Assembly (NCBI GenBank): GCA_019348305.1
Contig: JAHWJQ010000133.1
Span: 1 to 5,981 of the forward strand
Source: Actinomycetota bacterium
Lineage (GTDB): Bacteria; Actinomycetota; Acidimicrobiia; Acidimicrobiales; CADCTF01
Reading direction: 5' to 3'
DNA: 5,981 bases
This document shows, in pieces, positions 5,598 through 5,981 of this stretch. Numbering within the stretch: position 1 is the stretch's first letter; each line of letters begins with the position of its first letter. The notes below the pieces were generated by a model that saw only the letters and a list, made by a program, of their open reading frames with translations, was not told the origin of the DNA and searched no databases. Position numbers and translations under genes: made by a program.

Positions 5598-5981
5598 TTA
5601 TGCGACGCCGGCGGCTTGAGGTACCGCCGCCAGGTCCCGGTTGGTGATCACTTCGTCGATGATGCCGTACTCACGAGCCTCGTCAGCGCTCAAGTAGAAA
5701 TCGCGATCGGTGTCGCGGGCCACCCGTTCTATCGGCTGTCCCGTGTGGTGGGCGAGGACCCGGTCGATCTCCTCACGCATCCGTAGGATCTCTCTGGCCT
5801 GGATCTCGATGTCGGCGGCCGGTCCGGCCACCCCACCGTAGGGCTGGTGGAGCATGATCCGGCTGTGGGGCAGGGCGTAGCGCTTGCCCGGCGTTCCGGC
5901 CGACAGCAGCACGGCGGCCGCCGAGGCCGCCTGGCCCAGGCAGACGACGCTGATGTCGTTCTTGACGTACTGCATGGTGTC
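5598..5981 (-). CDS. clpP: ATP-dependent Clp protease proteolytic subunit ClpP, C-terminal part
   Basis: Self-compartmentalised serine protease that forms heptameric rings and degrades polypeptides fed by ClpX or ClpC. The window holds the last 127 residues; the first roughly 70 lie beyond the high-coordinate edge, and the frame is open to it. All of the catalytic triad is visible: the nucleophile Ser in [11 protein letters not shown], His in RIMLHQP, and Asp in [12 protein letters not shown], where E. coli ClpP has TERDRFLSA. The handle region and the C-terminal EYGIIDEVI match the family. Actinobacteria usually carry two or more clpP genes, often clpP1-clpP2-clpX. Its position next to clpX would make this the second of such a pair, but the paralogue cannot be fixed from this fragment. 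Confidence 0.97.
   Translation of the reverse strand, partial: DTMQYVKNDISVVCLGQAASAAAVLLSAGTPGKRYALPHSRIMLHQPYGGVAGPAADIEIQAREILRMREEIDRVLAHHTGQPIERVARDTDRDFYLSADEAREYGIIDEVITNRDLAAVPQAAGVA

Noticed and set aside
4525..5619. Long plus-strand open frame (364 codons), rich in Asp, Glu, Leu and Val
   Set aside because: It lies opposite clpX, whose domains and active-site motifs are complete. GC-rich third positions in clpX codons remove stop codons on the opposite strand, and the translation shows no family motifs.
1..5981. tRNA genes, CRISPR arrays, insertion sequences, riboswitches
   Set aside because: I saw no cloverleaf-type sequence, spaced direct repeats, transposase motifs or recognisable riboswitch core; intergenic gaps are all under 100 nt.

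Overview
The window is a GC-rich (roughly 70% by eye) stretch in which every gene I can support lies on the minus strand. The gene order, read in the direction of transcription, is clpP (5' end off the window), clpX, a small repeat-helix membrane-associated protein, a class I aminoacyl-tRNA synthetase-like protein, folC, ndk and mreB (only its first 25 codons). This follows the actinobacterial block clpP-clpX-valS-folC-ndk-mreB, as in Streptomyces. Together with the GC content and the GTG starts it points to an actinomycetote. The protein style suggests a deep-branching group such as Acidimicrobiia, but that finer placement is inference.

Layout from high to low coordinates: ClpP and ClpX (5981-4303) form the protease and its AAA+ unfoldase. 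Next comes a 167-residue protein with two hydrophobic segments and a tail of 11-residue amphipathic-helix repeats (4212-3709). Then a 572-residue protein (3645-1927) occupies the place where valS normally sits. It aligns from end to end with the catalytic and editing parts of valyl-tRNA synthetase, but HIGH reads GYGQ, there is no KMSKS motif, and the anticodon-binding domain is absent. FolC starts 4 nt after it (1922-618) and makes (poly)glutamylated folate. Ndk follows (595-173) and balances nucleoside triphosphates. MreB, the actin-like cell-shape protein, starts at 77.

The close spacing (22-24 nt or less at three junctions) and the lack of clear Shine-Dalgarno sites before folC and ndk suggest a valS-like/folC/ndk transcript with coupled translation. 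clpP-clpX is a second close pair. The roughly 90-nt gaps before the repeat protein and before mreB are the only places with room for separate signals. No gene-free stretch exceeds 300 bases. I see no tRNA, rRNA, CRISPR array, insertion sequence or plus-strand gene.

The item most worth following up is the synthetase-like protein. It looks like an intact, non-decayed gene whose product has lost the residues for amino acid activation yet keeps the fold, two cysteine clusters and part of the editing domain. It was probably repurposed in place while another valS supplies the cell elsewhere.
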